This document shows positions 1 through 8,010 of a stretch of DNA of 64,000 nt, piece after piece. Origin of the DNA: Acidobacteriota bacterium (GTDB lineage: Bacteria; Acidobacteriota; Blastocatellia; Pyrinomonadales; Pyrinomonadaceae); NCBI GenBank assembly GCA_019639115.1, contig JAHBSM010000007.1:1-64000 (forward strand). The letters run 5' to 3'. Every line of letters starts with the position of its first letter. The first letter of the stretch is position 1. The translations under genes and the position numbers were made by a program. Under the pieces are notes generated by a model. The model ran no database searches. It saw nothing but the letters and a program-made list of their open reading frames with translations, and was not told the DNA's origin.

Positions 1-519
1 GAGTTTGAGAAGATTCGTAGCGTTTGGCGTCGCTCCCAAAGCGATCTGCGTCGGCTGAAGGCGTGAGTTGAACTCGGTCGATTCCCAACGGCCGTTGCCC
101 AATTGCATTGACGTAACCGCACCGGCGGCTGTGTAAGTAAAATTCTTCGCGTAGTTCCAGTAACCGGCGGCCGCGTTTTTCTTGGACTGCACGATCTCAA
201 GATCGCCGTTGTTGTCTATTACGTTCTTCACGACACGCCCGCTCGGATACGTCTGTTCGACAAGCGCACCCGACAGGTTGTACACATACCCCGTCGCATA
301 CTCCTGCCCATCGGTCGTCTGCTTATGCCCCGTCACACGACCTAAGATGTCGAACGACGTGTATTCGGTTGTCGATACGCTGGATGCCACTTTTGTAAGC
401 CTGCCTTTTGCATTCGTCAAATTGTCATAAAAATAACTCACCGCCGGCGTCGAATCCGAATAACCCCGCTGCGTCACCCGATTCAAAGCGTCGTTTGCGA
501 CTCTAGTAACGACCAACAT
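1..519 (-). pseudogene. RHS-repeat protein fragment, runs off left edge
   Basis: Read on the minus strand, this stretch is one open frame of about 173 codons that continues past base 1. It carries typical YD/RHS repeat signatures: an RVTQRGY unit, a YDNLTNAKGRLTKV unit, FDILGRVTG and YNLSGALVEQTYPSGR. RHS proteins are large secreted or surface shells that deliver a variable C-terminal toxin. The first possible start is an ATG at 519, with an in-frame TAA two codons upstream, so the thousand or more residues that normally precede such repeats are missing. I infer a displaced 5'-truncated RHS core rather than an intact gene. The adjoining upstream genes on the same strand look like an orphan toxin tip and its partner. 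Confidence 0.72.
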
Positions 520-546
520 CCATTACTAAATTTATAATTGAAAACT

Positions 547-1050
547 TCAGTCTAGTCTGCTTTCGAGAATTCCTTTTACATATCGTTTAAGTTCAGTGTC
601 GCCATTTCTTACAATCTCAAATAATCGCCGAACTGCGTCACGATCGACCTCTTCGGCGTCGACTACGCATAGATGAAAGTAAGGAACTAAGCTTTTCGAG
701 TATCTTGCCATCTGTTTGACTTCTTCTATACTTAATTCTTCCCCGAAGATGATGAATTTGAAGTACTTTCGCCAAAACAAAATATCTGATACCTGTCCAA
801 ACCTAGACTCGGCCTCGTCTAAGACTTCAAACATTCGCTGAAAAGCAAATGCTACAAATTGGGGCGAGAGTCCGTGACTGACTTCAAAGCCATAATCGTT
901 GCTGGCGAAATAAAGAACTGCGAGATTCAGATAACAATCTAGAGTCGCTTCGCTGCTTTTGAGTATTTCTTCGTATGCCTTAGCGGCTTCTATTGGCAAT
1001 CGTCGAGCCTCAAAATCGGCTGCTTTTATCATTTTCTCCGTTTCTCTCAT
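547..1050 (-). CDS. Hypothetical protein, possible immunity partner of the RHS tip
   Basis: This 167-residue protein is rich in Glu and helical segments and has no signal peptide, membrane span or motif I recognise. Residues 17-50 (EAAKAYEEIL, then a LNLAVLYF stretch) resemble a single TPR-like helical hairpin. The start ATG overlaps the stop codon of the upstream probable toxin tip by four bases (ATGA), the usual arrangement of polymorphic-toxin and immunity pairs. Immunity function is inferred only from position and size. The protein has lower GC than the housekeeping genes nearby, consistent with transfer. Confidence 0.55.
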   Translation of the reverse strand: MRETEKMIKAADFEARRLPIEAAKAYEEILKSSEATLDCYLNLAVLYFASNDYGFEVSHGLSPQFVAFAFQRMFEVLDEAESRFGQVSDILFWRKYFKFIIFGEELSIEEVKQMARYSKSLVPYFHLCVVDAEEVDRDAVRRLFEIVRNGDTELKRYVKGILESRLD

Positions 1051-1403
1051 TTTGGCGTTCTATTTACTCCAGCGTTCTGTATCTTGCCATTCCGGACCTC
1101 AACCCAGACTTGGCCGCGTTTGAAGTTTTGGGTAAAGACGTTGATATTCGCGGCAGCCTTGTCTGGGCGACTAGATAAATCAGGGCGAAAGTTGTTTGGC
1201 GAGTCCGCGACACTCCGAAATAAGTCGTTGTAACGATTTTGAGACGAAGTAGTTGAGGGATTCACATGTCCATCATTGTTACGAAAAACGTGTCCGGTTC
1301 TCTTAGGATCGACGACAGCGCCAGCAACATCATCTGCACTGTTACGAATAAGGTTCGTCGCACCGGTTTCCGTTGTCTCGCTAATGACTTCGCGAATGAA
1401 CAC
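1047..1403 (-). CDS. Probable RHS toxin-tip fragment (orphan)
   Basis: This 118-residue frame starts at a GTG; the same frame is open upstream to about 1574 without an ATG. The C-terminal half shows a compact domain with TGHVFRNNDGHVNP, an SQNRYNDLF segment, then FTQNFKRGQVWVEVRNG and a final QNAGVN. As I recall, this layout is common at the C-terminal ends of RHS and haemagglutinin-type polymorphic toxins. I cannot name the toxin family or its catalytic activity. The conserved His residues of the two GHV motifs could be active-site residues. The frame ends with an ATGA overlap to the 547-1050 gene. It lacks any RHS core of its own, since transposase remnants lie directly upstream, so it is probably a stranded tip. 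Confidence 0.5.
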   Translation of the reverse strand: MFIREVISETTETGATNLIRNSADDVAGAVVDPKRTGHVFRNNDGHVNPSTTSSQNRYNDLFRSVADSPNNFRPDLSSRPDKAAANINVFTQNFKRGQVWVEVRNGKIQNAGVNRTPK

Positions 1404-1514
1404 ATTTCGCGATTGATTAATCAGCCTTATTCCTGTCCCGGCAGGTGATAGATCTCCAGCAAGTTGGATAAAGGATCCTGTTGCACGCGTAAAATTGCAT
1501 CCGCCAGTTCGGCT

Positions 1515-1809
1515 TGATCGACTGCGAACGGTACAGTCCTGCCTCTTCCGGCACGTCCGACAAACGCGGCTGTCTCACCGTCAATGCTCCAACCGCCGTC
1601 GTCACACGCCGCTCCCGATGATACCCGTTCCGGTAGCCCCTGAAACCTTCCGCACCTTCGCTTTTCTGACCCGGAAGGCGCCCAAGGACCTAAGTCACCT
1701 CCGCCTCCAACGCCCCTTCGATCATCCTCTGCGCCGCCGACCTCACCACGTCCTCCAACGAATATCCGCCGCTTGCCGTTTCTAAATTTTCAAATATCCC
1801 GTTTTCCTT
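1515..1809 (-). pseudogene. IS256/Mutator-type transposase remnant
   Basis: Translating the minus strand from about 1803 gives a frame with the N-terminal signature of IS256-family transposases: a SLEDVVRSAAQRMIEGALE helix, then FRGYRNGYHRERRVTTAVG and LTVRQPRLSDVPE. An in-frame TAG at 1690-1692 interrupts it, and homology is lost after about 1515. The DDE catalytic region that should follow is absent, so only about a quarter of a transposase remains. No terminal inverted repeats could be paired. The scar lies directly upstream of the orphan RHS tip and probably explains its loss of the RHS core. Confidence 0.68.
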
Positions 1810-1902
1810 TTATCCTACTCGCATAGCGTATCCACCTTCGGTCCTCATCGACCGTTTTGTTTTTTTGATCAAAAACAAGGATATGCTACTTTTTTATTTA
1901 CC

Positions 1903-2564
1903 CTATTTCACAACTTCGATACGAGCTCCGGAAAAAACAGGAATCGTACGTGGTCTCCCGACTCGAACAATTATGACATTGTCGATACTAGTTGGTAGTT
2001 CTTCGAAGGTTCCTTTTATAGATTGCTCAAAGTAAAAACGAGAATAATTACGCGCCTCAGACGGGGTTGAAAACATTCCATACTCATTCAGCATAAAATC
2101 TAATTTAAGCGCATGCAATGGCACCGAAAATAAGCCCTCACACAATAACGACCAATATCCTGGAAGGAACGGCTCGTAACCAATCCAGTCGACAGTTTCA
2201 TCGCCAACATCTGAGCTTCCCTTCAGATTTAATTCGTCAGAGGCTATAGCGATCAATTCGTTAAGTATTTCATCACCACTGCTGTATGCCAGCAGTTCCT
2301 CTGCGACATGAAGCGATTGGCAAACTACTAACCCATCAAAATCGCTGTTATCATTGAGTAGCTGAGACCAATGCCGCTTGATGTGAGGCGGCAATAATCC
2401 CCGATAGTAATTTTCCTCAATATCAAACCAACGAATCCGATCAATTCCGGCGTAGTAGTATCCTGCAAAAAAGGTGGTTCATGACGCATGTACTCGCGTT
2501 TTTCCAAATCAAAATTCTTATCCGGACGACGGACAACAATTGTACCTTTTATAGTTTGACTCAT
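1903..2564 (-). pseudogene. Frameshifted hypothetical protein
   Basis: Two overlapping minus-strand frames are halves of one coherent protein of about 219 residues. The first begins MSQTIKGTIVVRRPDKNF and runs to MRHEPPF. A run of six T at about 2469-2474 (minus-strand reading) then shifts the frame, and the continuation reads FAGYYYAGIDRIRWFDIEEN and on to the stop at 1903. One additional T would restore the whole protein. The product is acidic, has no signal peptide and resembles small cytoplasmic partner or immunity-type proteins. I do not recognise a family. It lies directly downstream of RHS tip debris, the usual place for an immunity gene. A real mutation and a homopolymer sequencing error are both possible. 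Confidence 0.6.
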
Positions 2565-2570
2565 AACTTC

Positions 2571-2840
2571 CTAACGTGGTGTAACGCCTGGTTGCACCGG
2601 AACGTGTCCACCCCTTCCAGCCCCAGGTATGTGGATATGGGGAGGGTTTCCAGGAATATTCCAGTTAGATGGAAACCCGACATCTCCCCGACCCGCACGC
2701 ACTCCCCGCACGCACTCCTAGATAGCTAACTTCATCAGCCCATCTAAGGACCGTCGTCGTATTGCCAGCCTGTTGAGGTCAGGCGATTGTTGCTGGTCGA
2801 GATCGTCGGATTACAGATCTCCTCGGAGCCGCTCGGGAAC
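2571..2840 (-). pseudogene. RHS core and toxin-tip debris
   Basis: Immediately after the rnhB stop, the minus strand encodes a recognisable RHS core piece (NPTISTSNNRLTSTGWQYD) that ends at a TAG. The frame then changes. A Gly/Pro-rich C-terminal tip follows, including FPSNWNIPGNPPHIHIPG and GGHVPVQPGVTPR, and stops at 2571. A 13-base tandem duplication at 2693-2718 breaks this tip frame. With a single copy, the preceding WADEVSYLGVRAG would read straight into it. This is a decayed end of an RHS gene whose tip carried a HIH-type motif. It is not translatable as it stands. Confidence 0.62.
2693..2718. repeat. 13-bp perfect tandem duplication
   Basis: The 13-base unit CCGCACGCACTCC occurs twice head to tail. 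Because 13 is not a multiple of three, the duplication shifts the reading frame of the surrounding RHS tip. Removing one unit restores a continuous frame across the junction. It looks like a simple replication-slippage event. Confidence 0.9.
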
Positions 2841-3479
2841 CTAATCTACGACGCCTCTGAAGGACAATCGGTGGAGCCGGCAGGGGCCGTGTTTGCGGAT
2901 CGCCGCATAGTGCATCGCTGAGCCGTACCCCTTGTGCCCCGCAAATCCGTACTCGGGAAATTCGGCATCGTATCCGCGCATCAGCTCGTCGCGAAATGTC
3001 TTTGCGATGACCGAGGCGGCCGCGATCGACGCCGAGATGGAATCGCCCTTTATGATCGCTCGCTGCGGAAGCAAGGATCCCTTAAGTGTCAGGGCATCTA
3101 TCAGCAGATGATCAGGGGCGGGATCCAGACGGCTGATCGCGATCAGCATTGCCCGCTTAGTTGCTTCCAGTATATTTATCCGGTCGATCTCGTCCGCCTC
3201 GACCGAACCGATCGAATATGCGAGAGCGGTCTCGCGAAGCTCAGCGGATATCGTTTCTCGTTTCGACGCTTTGAGTTTTTTTGAGTCGTCCAAACCCGCG
3301 GGCAATGGCCTGTCAGGGTCGAGGATGCACGCGGCCGCAACCACTGGACCGGCGATACAGCCCCGGCCGACCTCGTCCACACCGGCGATAAGCCGATAGC
3401 CTTCGCTCCTTGCTTGATTCTCAAGATCAAAGCCGATCGTCCAGACGGTTCGATCGGCTCTGAGTTCAAAATCGTTCAC
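2841..3479 (-). CDS. rnhB: Ribonuclease HII
   Basis: RNase HII removes RNA from RNA-DNA hybrids, including single ribonucleotides and primers, in the cytoplasm. The 212-residue length is normal. The metal-binding acidic residues sit in AGVDEVGRGCIAGPVVAA near residues 33-50 and in the IDAL segment near residue 130. DSKKL and AASVIAKTFRD are also conserved family motifs. It is the last conserved gene of the leftward operon that starts at ffh, and the rnhB position after rplS is widespread. RHS debris begins within a few bases of its stop codon, so the 3' boundary is a recombination junction. Confidence 0.96.
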   Translation of the reverse strand: MNDFELRADRTVWTIGFDLENQARSEGYRLIAGVDEVGRGCIAGPVVAAACILDPDRPLPAGLDDSKKLKASKRETISAELRETALAYSIGSVEADEIDRINILEATKRAMLIAISRLDPAPDHLLIDALTLKGSLLPQRAIIKGDSISASIAAASVIAKTFRDELMRGYDAEFPEYGFAGHKGYGSAMHYAAIRKHGPCRLHRLSFRGVVD

Positions 3480-3505
3480 GATGGTGAATTATACAGTTTG
3501 AGGGG

Positions 3506-3898
3506 TCATTTTTTAGAGAGGCCGTGCCCACCAACCGGTTCGGTCGTATGGCTGTCGCTAAAGCCGGCGATCAATGGCCTTCCTTTTTTGATCGCTTCCT
3601 TTACAACGGGCAAATTGAGCGAGGCCGCATGGCTCTCTTTGCTATCCCACACCTCGGTGATCCAGATAGCATTACCATCTGTCGGGTCTTTGGCAACAAT
3701 ATAGCTCAGACAACCGGGCATTCCCGATACGCCTTCCAGCAGGATCGTGACAAGTTCATCTCGCTTTCCTTCAACCGCCATAATCTTGCCGATCAGTCCG
3801 AACATCGCCGTTCCCCCGAAGCTGTTGCCGTATGAAAAAAGGACGAAGGGAATCGCCGCACCAGCAGCAGCGACAAATTCCCGACGCCCGATCTCCAT
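3506..3898 (-). CDS. Antibiotic biosynthesis monooxygenase (ABM)-fold protein, Tat-type leader
   Basis: The frame is open further upstream, but the ATG at 3898 gives a sensible N-terminus, MEIGRREFVAAAGAAIPF. This resembles a short twin-arginine leader with a hydrophobic core. The mature part (residues about 30-120) is an ABM-type dimeric alpha/beta barrel: GLIGKIMAVEGKRDEL, MPGCLSYIV, a WITEVWDSKESH strand-turn and a final helix. Such proteins are small monooxygenases or heme/quinone-handling enzymes, and the substrate cannot be read from sequence. It sits between rplS and rnhB, an unusual insertion in this operon. The longer frame overlaps rplS and its N-terminal part is a shadow of it. Confidence 0.75.
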   Translation of the reverse strand: MEIGRREFVAAAGAAIPFVLFSYGNSFGGTAMFGLIGKIMAVEGKRDELVTILLEGVSGMPGCLSYIVAKDPTDGNAIWITEVWDSKESHAASLNLPVVKEAIKKGRPLIAGFSDSHTTEPVGGHGLSKK

Positions 3899-3911
3899 TT
3901 GGTTATATGAC

Positions 3912-4280
3912 CTATTTAGCCGACTGGGCTTTATTGCGCGTATCGCGTTCCTTGATACGGGCGGCCTTTCCGCGGAGCTCGCGCAGGTAGTAGAGCTTGG
4001 CTCGGCGCACCTTGCCGCGGCGGACCACGTCGATGTGATCGATAACGGTAGCGTGGAGCGGAAAGATGCGTTCGACACCGACGCCGAAGCTCACCTTGCG
4101 GACCGTAACGGTCTCGCGCGCGCCGCCGTGTTTACGGGCGATGCAAACACCCTCGAACGCCTGAAGGCGTTCTTTATTACCCTCTTTGATGCGGACGTGA
4201 ACCTTGAGGGTATCGCCCGGCTGAAATGCAGGAATGTTCTCTTTTAGCTGTGTCTTTTCGACAATATCAAGTCTATTCAT
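3912..4280 (-). CDS. rplS: 50S ribosomal protein L19
   Basis: L19 sits at the 30S-50S interface of the ribosome. The 122-residue protein has the family hallmarks: an N-terminal helix, [16 protein letters not shown], then [13 protein letters not shown] and the basic [15 protein letters not shown] segment. It follows trmD by 39 bases in the ffh-rpsP-khpA-rimM-trmD-rplS operon, so co-transcription is very likely. Confidence 0.98.
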   Translation of the reverse strand: MNRLDIVEKTQLKENIPAFQPGDTLKVHVRIKEGNKERLQAFEGVCIARKHGGARETVTVRKVSFGVGVERIFPLHATVIDHIDVVRRGKVRRAKLYYLRELRGKAARIKERDTRNKAQSAK

Positions 4281-4319
4281 TTTCTTATTCGGCCAGAGGT
4301 CAGCTCCGTCGGACGGAAC

Positions 4320-5033
4320 TCACATGTCACCATTCTCTCCTGTCAAAAGGTCCTCTCGGACCGATCTCGTTTTCTCCAACGCCTTTTGCCGGCGCCATTT
4401 TTCTATCTCGGCATGATTGCCGTTCAATAGTACTTCGGGGACCTTCATTCCCCTGAAATCTGCCGGCCGCGTATAGTGCGGACAATCCAAAAGCCCATCG
4501 GAGAATGAATCATTCTCGGCTGAGGTCTCGCTGCCCAATGCTCCCGGCACAAGTCTGACGACAGCATCGATTACAACCGCGGCAGCCGGTTCGCCACCCG
4601 AGAGCACGTAATCACCGACCGAGATCTCGTCTGTTACGAGAGCTTCGTTCACGCGTTCGTCCACGCCCTCGTATCGCCCGCATATCATCACGAGATGATC
4701 TGCTTGACGAGCCAACGCCTCGGCGGCATCGTGCGTGAGCGGCCTGCCTTGCGGCGAAAGCAGGACCACGCGAGTACCTTCAGGGTAACCGGCCCGTTCG
4801 GATGTTCCGACCAGGTCTTCGACCGCTGCGAATATGGGCTCTGGTTTGAGCACCATACCGTCCCCGCCGCCAAATGGACGATCATCGACCATTTTGTGCT
4901 TGTCGCGGGCATAGGACCTAATGTCGCGGACATCGATCTCAACCAGCCCGGCGAGCTTAGCCCGCCGAATGATCCCGAAAGAAAACACGGAATCAAAATA
5001 CTCGGGAAAGATGGTCAGGACGTCGATCTTCAT
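4320..5033 (-). CDS. trmD: tRNA (guanine-N1-)-methyltransferase TrmD
   Basis: TrmD methylates G37 of tRNAs reading CUN, CCN and CGG codons using S-adenosylmethionine, which prevents +1 frameshifting. The 237 residues match the family. The trefoil-knot SAM site is represented by [21 protein letters not shown] and [25 protein letters not shown] is the N-terminal signature. The gene lies between rimM and rplS, the standard position. Confidence 0.98.
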   Translation of the reverse strand: MKIDVLTIFPEYFDSVFSFGIIRRAKLAGLVEIDVRDIRSYARDKHKMVDDRPFGGGDGMVLKPEPIFAAVEDLVGTSERAGYPEGTRVVLLSPQGRPLTHDAAEALARQADHLVMICGRYEGVDERVNEALVTDEISVGDYVLSGGEPAAAVVIDAVVRLVPGALGSETSAENDSFSDGLLDCPHYTRPADFRGMKVPEVLLNGNHAEIEKWRRQKALEKTRSVREDLLTGENGDM

Positions 5034-5067
5034 CGCAACGGCCGCAGCGGGCCCCTCAATTCAAAGA

Positions 5068-5574
5068 TCAAAGATCGAGCAGCCCCTCGGGCGGATCGAT
5101 CCGGATCGTCTTCTTTTCAATGTCCACCTCGACGCATATCGAGGCGGCAAAAGGGATCAGATACTCCTTTTCTCCATCGACGACCAATATCTCGGTTCCA
5201 CCGGTTCGCATCACTTCGCGAACTCGTCCGATCGTTCGGTTGTCGCCTCCTACTATCTCGCAGCCCTCGAGTTGCCAATCGTAATACTCGTCGTCATCAA
5301 GCTGCACGGCCTCGGACTCGTCAATACAAATGTCCGTATTACGCAGCCCCTCAGCCTCTTCGACCGAATCGACACCCTCGATCTTGAGCACAACACGCCC
5401 GGACTGGAACCAATGGCCTTCTAACGTCAACTCTTTTTCGGAACCGTCAGGCATCACTGCCGTGACGTGTGCGAGTTCTGCGAACCGTTCCGGAAAGTCG
5501 GTCAGGATATCGGCGACCATCTCGCCCTTCAGAGCCCTAGGCTTAACTATCCTGGCGACCGCGATGAGCGACAC
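5068..5574 (-). CDS. rimM: Ribosome maturation factor RimM
   Basis: RimM assists late 30S assembly through binding S19. The protein has the N-terminal barrel (IVKPRALKGEMVADILTD, ending in the LKIEGVDSVEEAE region) and a C-terminal PRC-barrel (EYYDWQLEGCEIV through GEKEYLIPFAASI). The start is a GTG directly after the TAA of khpA (TAAGTG), so the two genes are probably translationally coupled. The length of 168 residues is typical. Confidence 0.95.
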   Translation of the reverse strand: MSLIAVARIVKPRALKGEMVADILTDFPERFAELAHVTAVMPDGSEKELTLEGHWFQSGRVVLKIEGVDSVEEAEGLRNTDICIDESEAVQLDDDEYYDWQLEGCEIVGGDNRTIGRVREVMRTGGTEILVVDGEKEYLIPFAASICVEVDIEKKTIRIDPPEGLLDL

Positions 5575-5808
5575 TTAGTCCTCTATGAGGTCAAGGTGGA
5601 ACCTTTGGCCATGTTTCTGTCCGGCAGCGAATAGAATGCTCCGGATCGCCTTTACGGTACGTCCTTCGCGTCCGATGACACGGCCCATGTCGCTATCGGC
5701 AACCCTGACCTCGATTCGGACGTTCTTTCCGTCCGAGTGCTCCGAGATCTCGACCAGTTCCGGTTCACCGACAAGCGCTCCGATCATCCTTTCTACGGCT
5801 TGCTTCAT
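5575..5808 (-). CDS. khpA: KH-domain RNA-binding protein KhpA
   Basis: This 77-residue protein consists almost entirely of one KH domain with the GRVIGREGRTVKAIR motif (the GxxG loop is GREG). KhpA proteins bind RNA, often with a Jag/KhpB partner, and affect cell division and small-RNA biology. Placement between rpsP and rimM is conserved across many phyla and supports the assignment. Confidence 0.94.
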   Translation of the reverse strand: MKQAVERMIGALVGEPELVEISEHSDGKNVRIEVRVADSDMGRVIGREGRTVKAIRSILFAAGQKHGQRFHLDLIED

Positions 5809-5843
5809 AGGCTTAAAGGCTTCGATGGTTCTCGGTCACCGAG

Positions 5844-6416
5844 CTATTCAGCAGCCGGTTCTTCGGCTGCGGCCTCATCTGAAGCAGCGGCTTCCTCAGC
5901 AGGCGCGGCTTCCTCGGCAGGAGATGCGTCGTCGACCGGGGCATCGGCCTCTGCCGATTCAGAAGATCCCGCTTCAGCAGACTCAGCGGCGGCAGCTTCG
6001 GCGGCTGCGGCTTCGGCGGCTGCAGCCTCAGCGGCGGCTTTTGCTTCAGCTTCTGCCTTTTCGGCAGCGGCTTTTTCGGCAGCTTCCAACTCAGCCTTCA
6101 GCTTCGCTTCCCGTTCCTTGGCGGCGGCTTCCTTCTTGGCGGCCAGAGCTGCGGCCCTTTCCGCCTTTTGTTCTTCGGTCATTACGGGATTGTGCTTGAT
6201 CAGGCTCGCAACGGTGTCGGTCGGCTGAGCCCCGACCCCTATCCAATACTGGATCCGTTCATGGTTGAGCGTGACCGAAGCAGGATCCTGCATCGGATCA
6301 TACGTACCGAGATTCTCGATGTATTTGCCGTCACGTTTTGACCGTTTTTCTTTGACTACGACGCGGTAGAAGGGTTTCTTCTTAGCGCCCATTCTCATTA
6401 GGCTTATAGCTAGCAT
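5844..6416 (-). CDS. rpsP: 30S ribosomal protein S16 with long Ala/Glu-rich C-terminal tail
   Basis: Residues 1-80 are a normal S16: an [18 protein letters not shown] opening, IENLGTYDP, then the [12 protein letters not shown] helix. Most S16 proteins end near residue 80-90. This one continues for about 100 residues, first as a charged Lys/Glu/Ala helix (about 85-125), then as runs of Ala-Glu with Ser and Asp. The tail is predicted to be a helical coiled stretch followed by disordered acidic sequence. The frame is clean to the stop, so it is not a read-through of a second gene. The start could be the first ATG or a Met at residue 7. It follows ffh by 42 bases in the operon. Confidence 0.95.
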   Translation of the reverse strand: MLAISLMRMGAKKKPFYRVVVKEKRSKRDGKYIENLGTYDPMQDPASVTLNHERIQYWIGVGAQPTDTVASLIKHNPVMTEEQKAERAAALAAKKEAAAKEREAKLKAELEAAEKAAAEKAEAEAKAAAEAAAAEAAAAEAAAAESAEAGSSESAEADAPVDDASPAEEAAPAEEAAASDEAAAEEPAAE

Positions 6417-6458
6417 AGTGTTCTGATCGAGAGGTTGAGTTCGGCCTCGGCCGACGGT

Positions 6459-7949
6459 TCAACGTCGTTTCTTGTGTCGTTTCTTTTTCCTTATTCCTCT
6501 TGACGGCTGGTCGCCCGACCCGTCGTCGCCATGATCTATAGCCGGGCCGGTGCCCAGCATTCCAAAAGAGCCACCCCCGAGCATCCCGCCCAAACCAGAA
6601 GCGAGTCCGCCCGCCGCCTTACGCGCAAGGCCAGAGAATAATCCGCCCCTATTCATTTGGACGATCATTTTCCGCATTTGTTCGTATTGCCTGAGCAATT
6701 GATTGACTTCGGCGATCGTCGAGCCTGATCCGCCGGCGATACGCGTCTTGCGGCTGGCATCGATAATTGTGTGCCGCTCGCGCTCGGCCCTGGTCATTGA
6801 ATCGATTATTGCTTCCGTTCGTTTCAACTGGTGATCGACCAGTTCCGATTGTTCATCGGAGAGCTGCACACCGCCGGTCATCTGTTCCGGCAGCATTTTC
6901 ATAAGCTTGGACATAGAACCAAGCTTTTTGAACTGTCCGAGCTGGTTGCGAAAATCCTCGAGCGTGAACTGATTGCTCGTCATTTTTCGCAGCTGCTCCT
7001 GGGCCTCTTGTTCGTCGATCTTGCCCTGAACTTCCTCGATCAGGGAAAGGACGTCGCCCATGCCCAAAATTCTCTGAGCGATGCGATCGGGATAGAATGG
7101 CTCGATCGCGTCGTATTTTTCGCCGACTCCAACAAATTTCACCGGCTGGCCGATCACCTGCTTGATCGACAGAGCCGCGCCGCCGCGGGCGTCTCCGTCC
7201 ATTTTGGTGAGGACGACGCCGGTTATGCCGACGCGTTCGTGAAACTCTCGTGCTGAATTCACGGCGTCCTGGCCGGTCATTGCGTCAGCGACAAAGAGCA
7301 CCTCAATGGGTTTTGTCTCTGCCTTGATCTGTTCCAGCTCGACCATCAGCTCGTCGTCTATGTGCAGACGCCCGGCCGTGTCGATCATCAGCGTGTCAAA
7401 GCCCGTTTCCTGTGCGTATTTAGTCGCACCGCGGACGAGCGTCATCGGGTCATCGGTCGCGGCGGATTCAAAGACCGGGATGCCGACGGCGTCGCCGACG
7501 ACCTTTAGCTGAGCTCGTGCCGCGGGGCGATAGACGTCCACCGAGACGAGCAGCGGCTTGCGTTCCTGATTGTCGCGGAGCCAACGCGAGATCTTGCCGG
7601 TCGAGGTCGTTTTACCCGAACCCTGCAGCCCGACGATCATCACAACGTTCGGAGTTTGCTTAGTAAAAACAAGCCGTGACGACGTGCCGCCCATCAGCGT
7701 CGCGAGTTCGTCATAGACGATCTTTACGACCTGTTCGTGAGGCTTTAGTCCGTTCCAAACCTCCTCGCCCTCGGCCTTGACGCGGACCGAATCGACAAAT
7801 TCCTTTGCGACCTTATAGTTGACGTCCGCCTCGAGCAGAGCCATCCGGATCTCGCGCAGTGCCGCGTCCACGTGTTCGGGCGTCAATCGGCCCTGACCAC
7901 GCAGATTTCGCAGCGTCAGCTTGAGTTTGTCGGACAACGACTCGAACAT
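6459..7949 (-). CDS. ffh: Signal recognition particle GTPase Ffh
   Basis: Ffh, with 4.5S RNA, targets membrane proteins to FtsY and SecYEG. The N domain (MFESLSDKLKLTLRNLRG) leads into the G domain with GLQGSGKTTSTGK, DTAGR and TKMDGDARGG. The Met-rich M domain follows (MSKLMKMLPEQM, then RKTRIAGGSG). The C-terminus is Gly/Met-rich and ends in a strongly basic tail. The frame extends seven codons upstream, but MFESLSDKL at 7949 matches the family start. It is the first gene of the operon leading to rnhB. Confidence 0.97.
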   Translation of the reverse strand: MFESLSDKLKLTLRNLRGQGRLTPEHVDAALREIRMALLEADVNYKVAKEFVDSVRVKAEGEEVWNGLKPHEQVVKIVYDELATLMGGTSSRLVFTKQTPNVVMIVGLQGSGKTTSTGKISRWLRDNQERKPLLVSVDVYRPAARAQLKVVGDAVGIPVFESAATDDPMTLVRGATKYAQETGFDTLMIDTAGRLHIDDELMVELEQIKAETKPIEVLFVADAMTGQDAVNSAREFHERVGITGVVLTKMDGDARGGAALSIKQVIGQPVKFVGVGEKYDAIEPFYPDRIAQRILGMGDVLSLIEEVQGKIDEQEAQEQLRKMTSNQFTLEDFRNQLGQFKKLGSMSKLMKMLPEQMTGGVQLSDEQSELVDHQLKRTEAIIDSMTRAERERHTIIDASRKTRIAGGSGSTIAEVNQLLRQYEQMRKMIVQMNRGGLFSGLARKAAGGLASGLGGMLGGGSFGMLGTGPAIDHGDDGSGDQPSRGIRKKKRHKKRR

Positions 7950-8010
7950 AAAGGCACACTTCTCCGACAATAGTCGAAACTATAAATACTAGTGTTTGCG
8001 CTATTTAGTG

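Noticed and set aside
1..2840. Complete mobile element or integrative island
   Set aside because: Only a broken transposase N-terminus and RHS pieces are present; no integrase, att repeats or terminal inverted repeats could be found.
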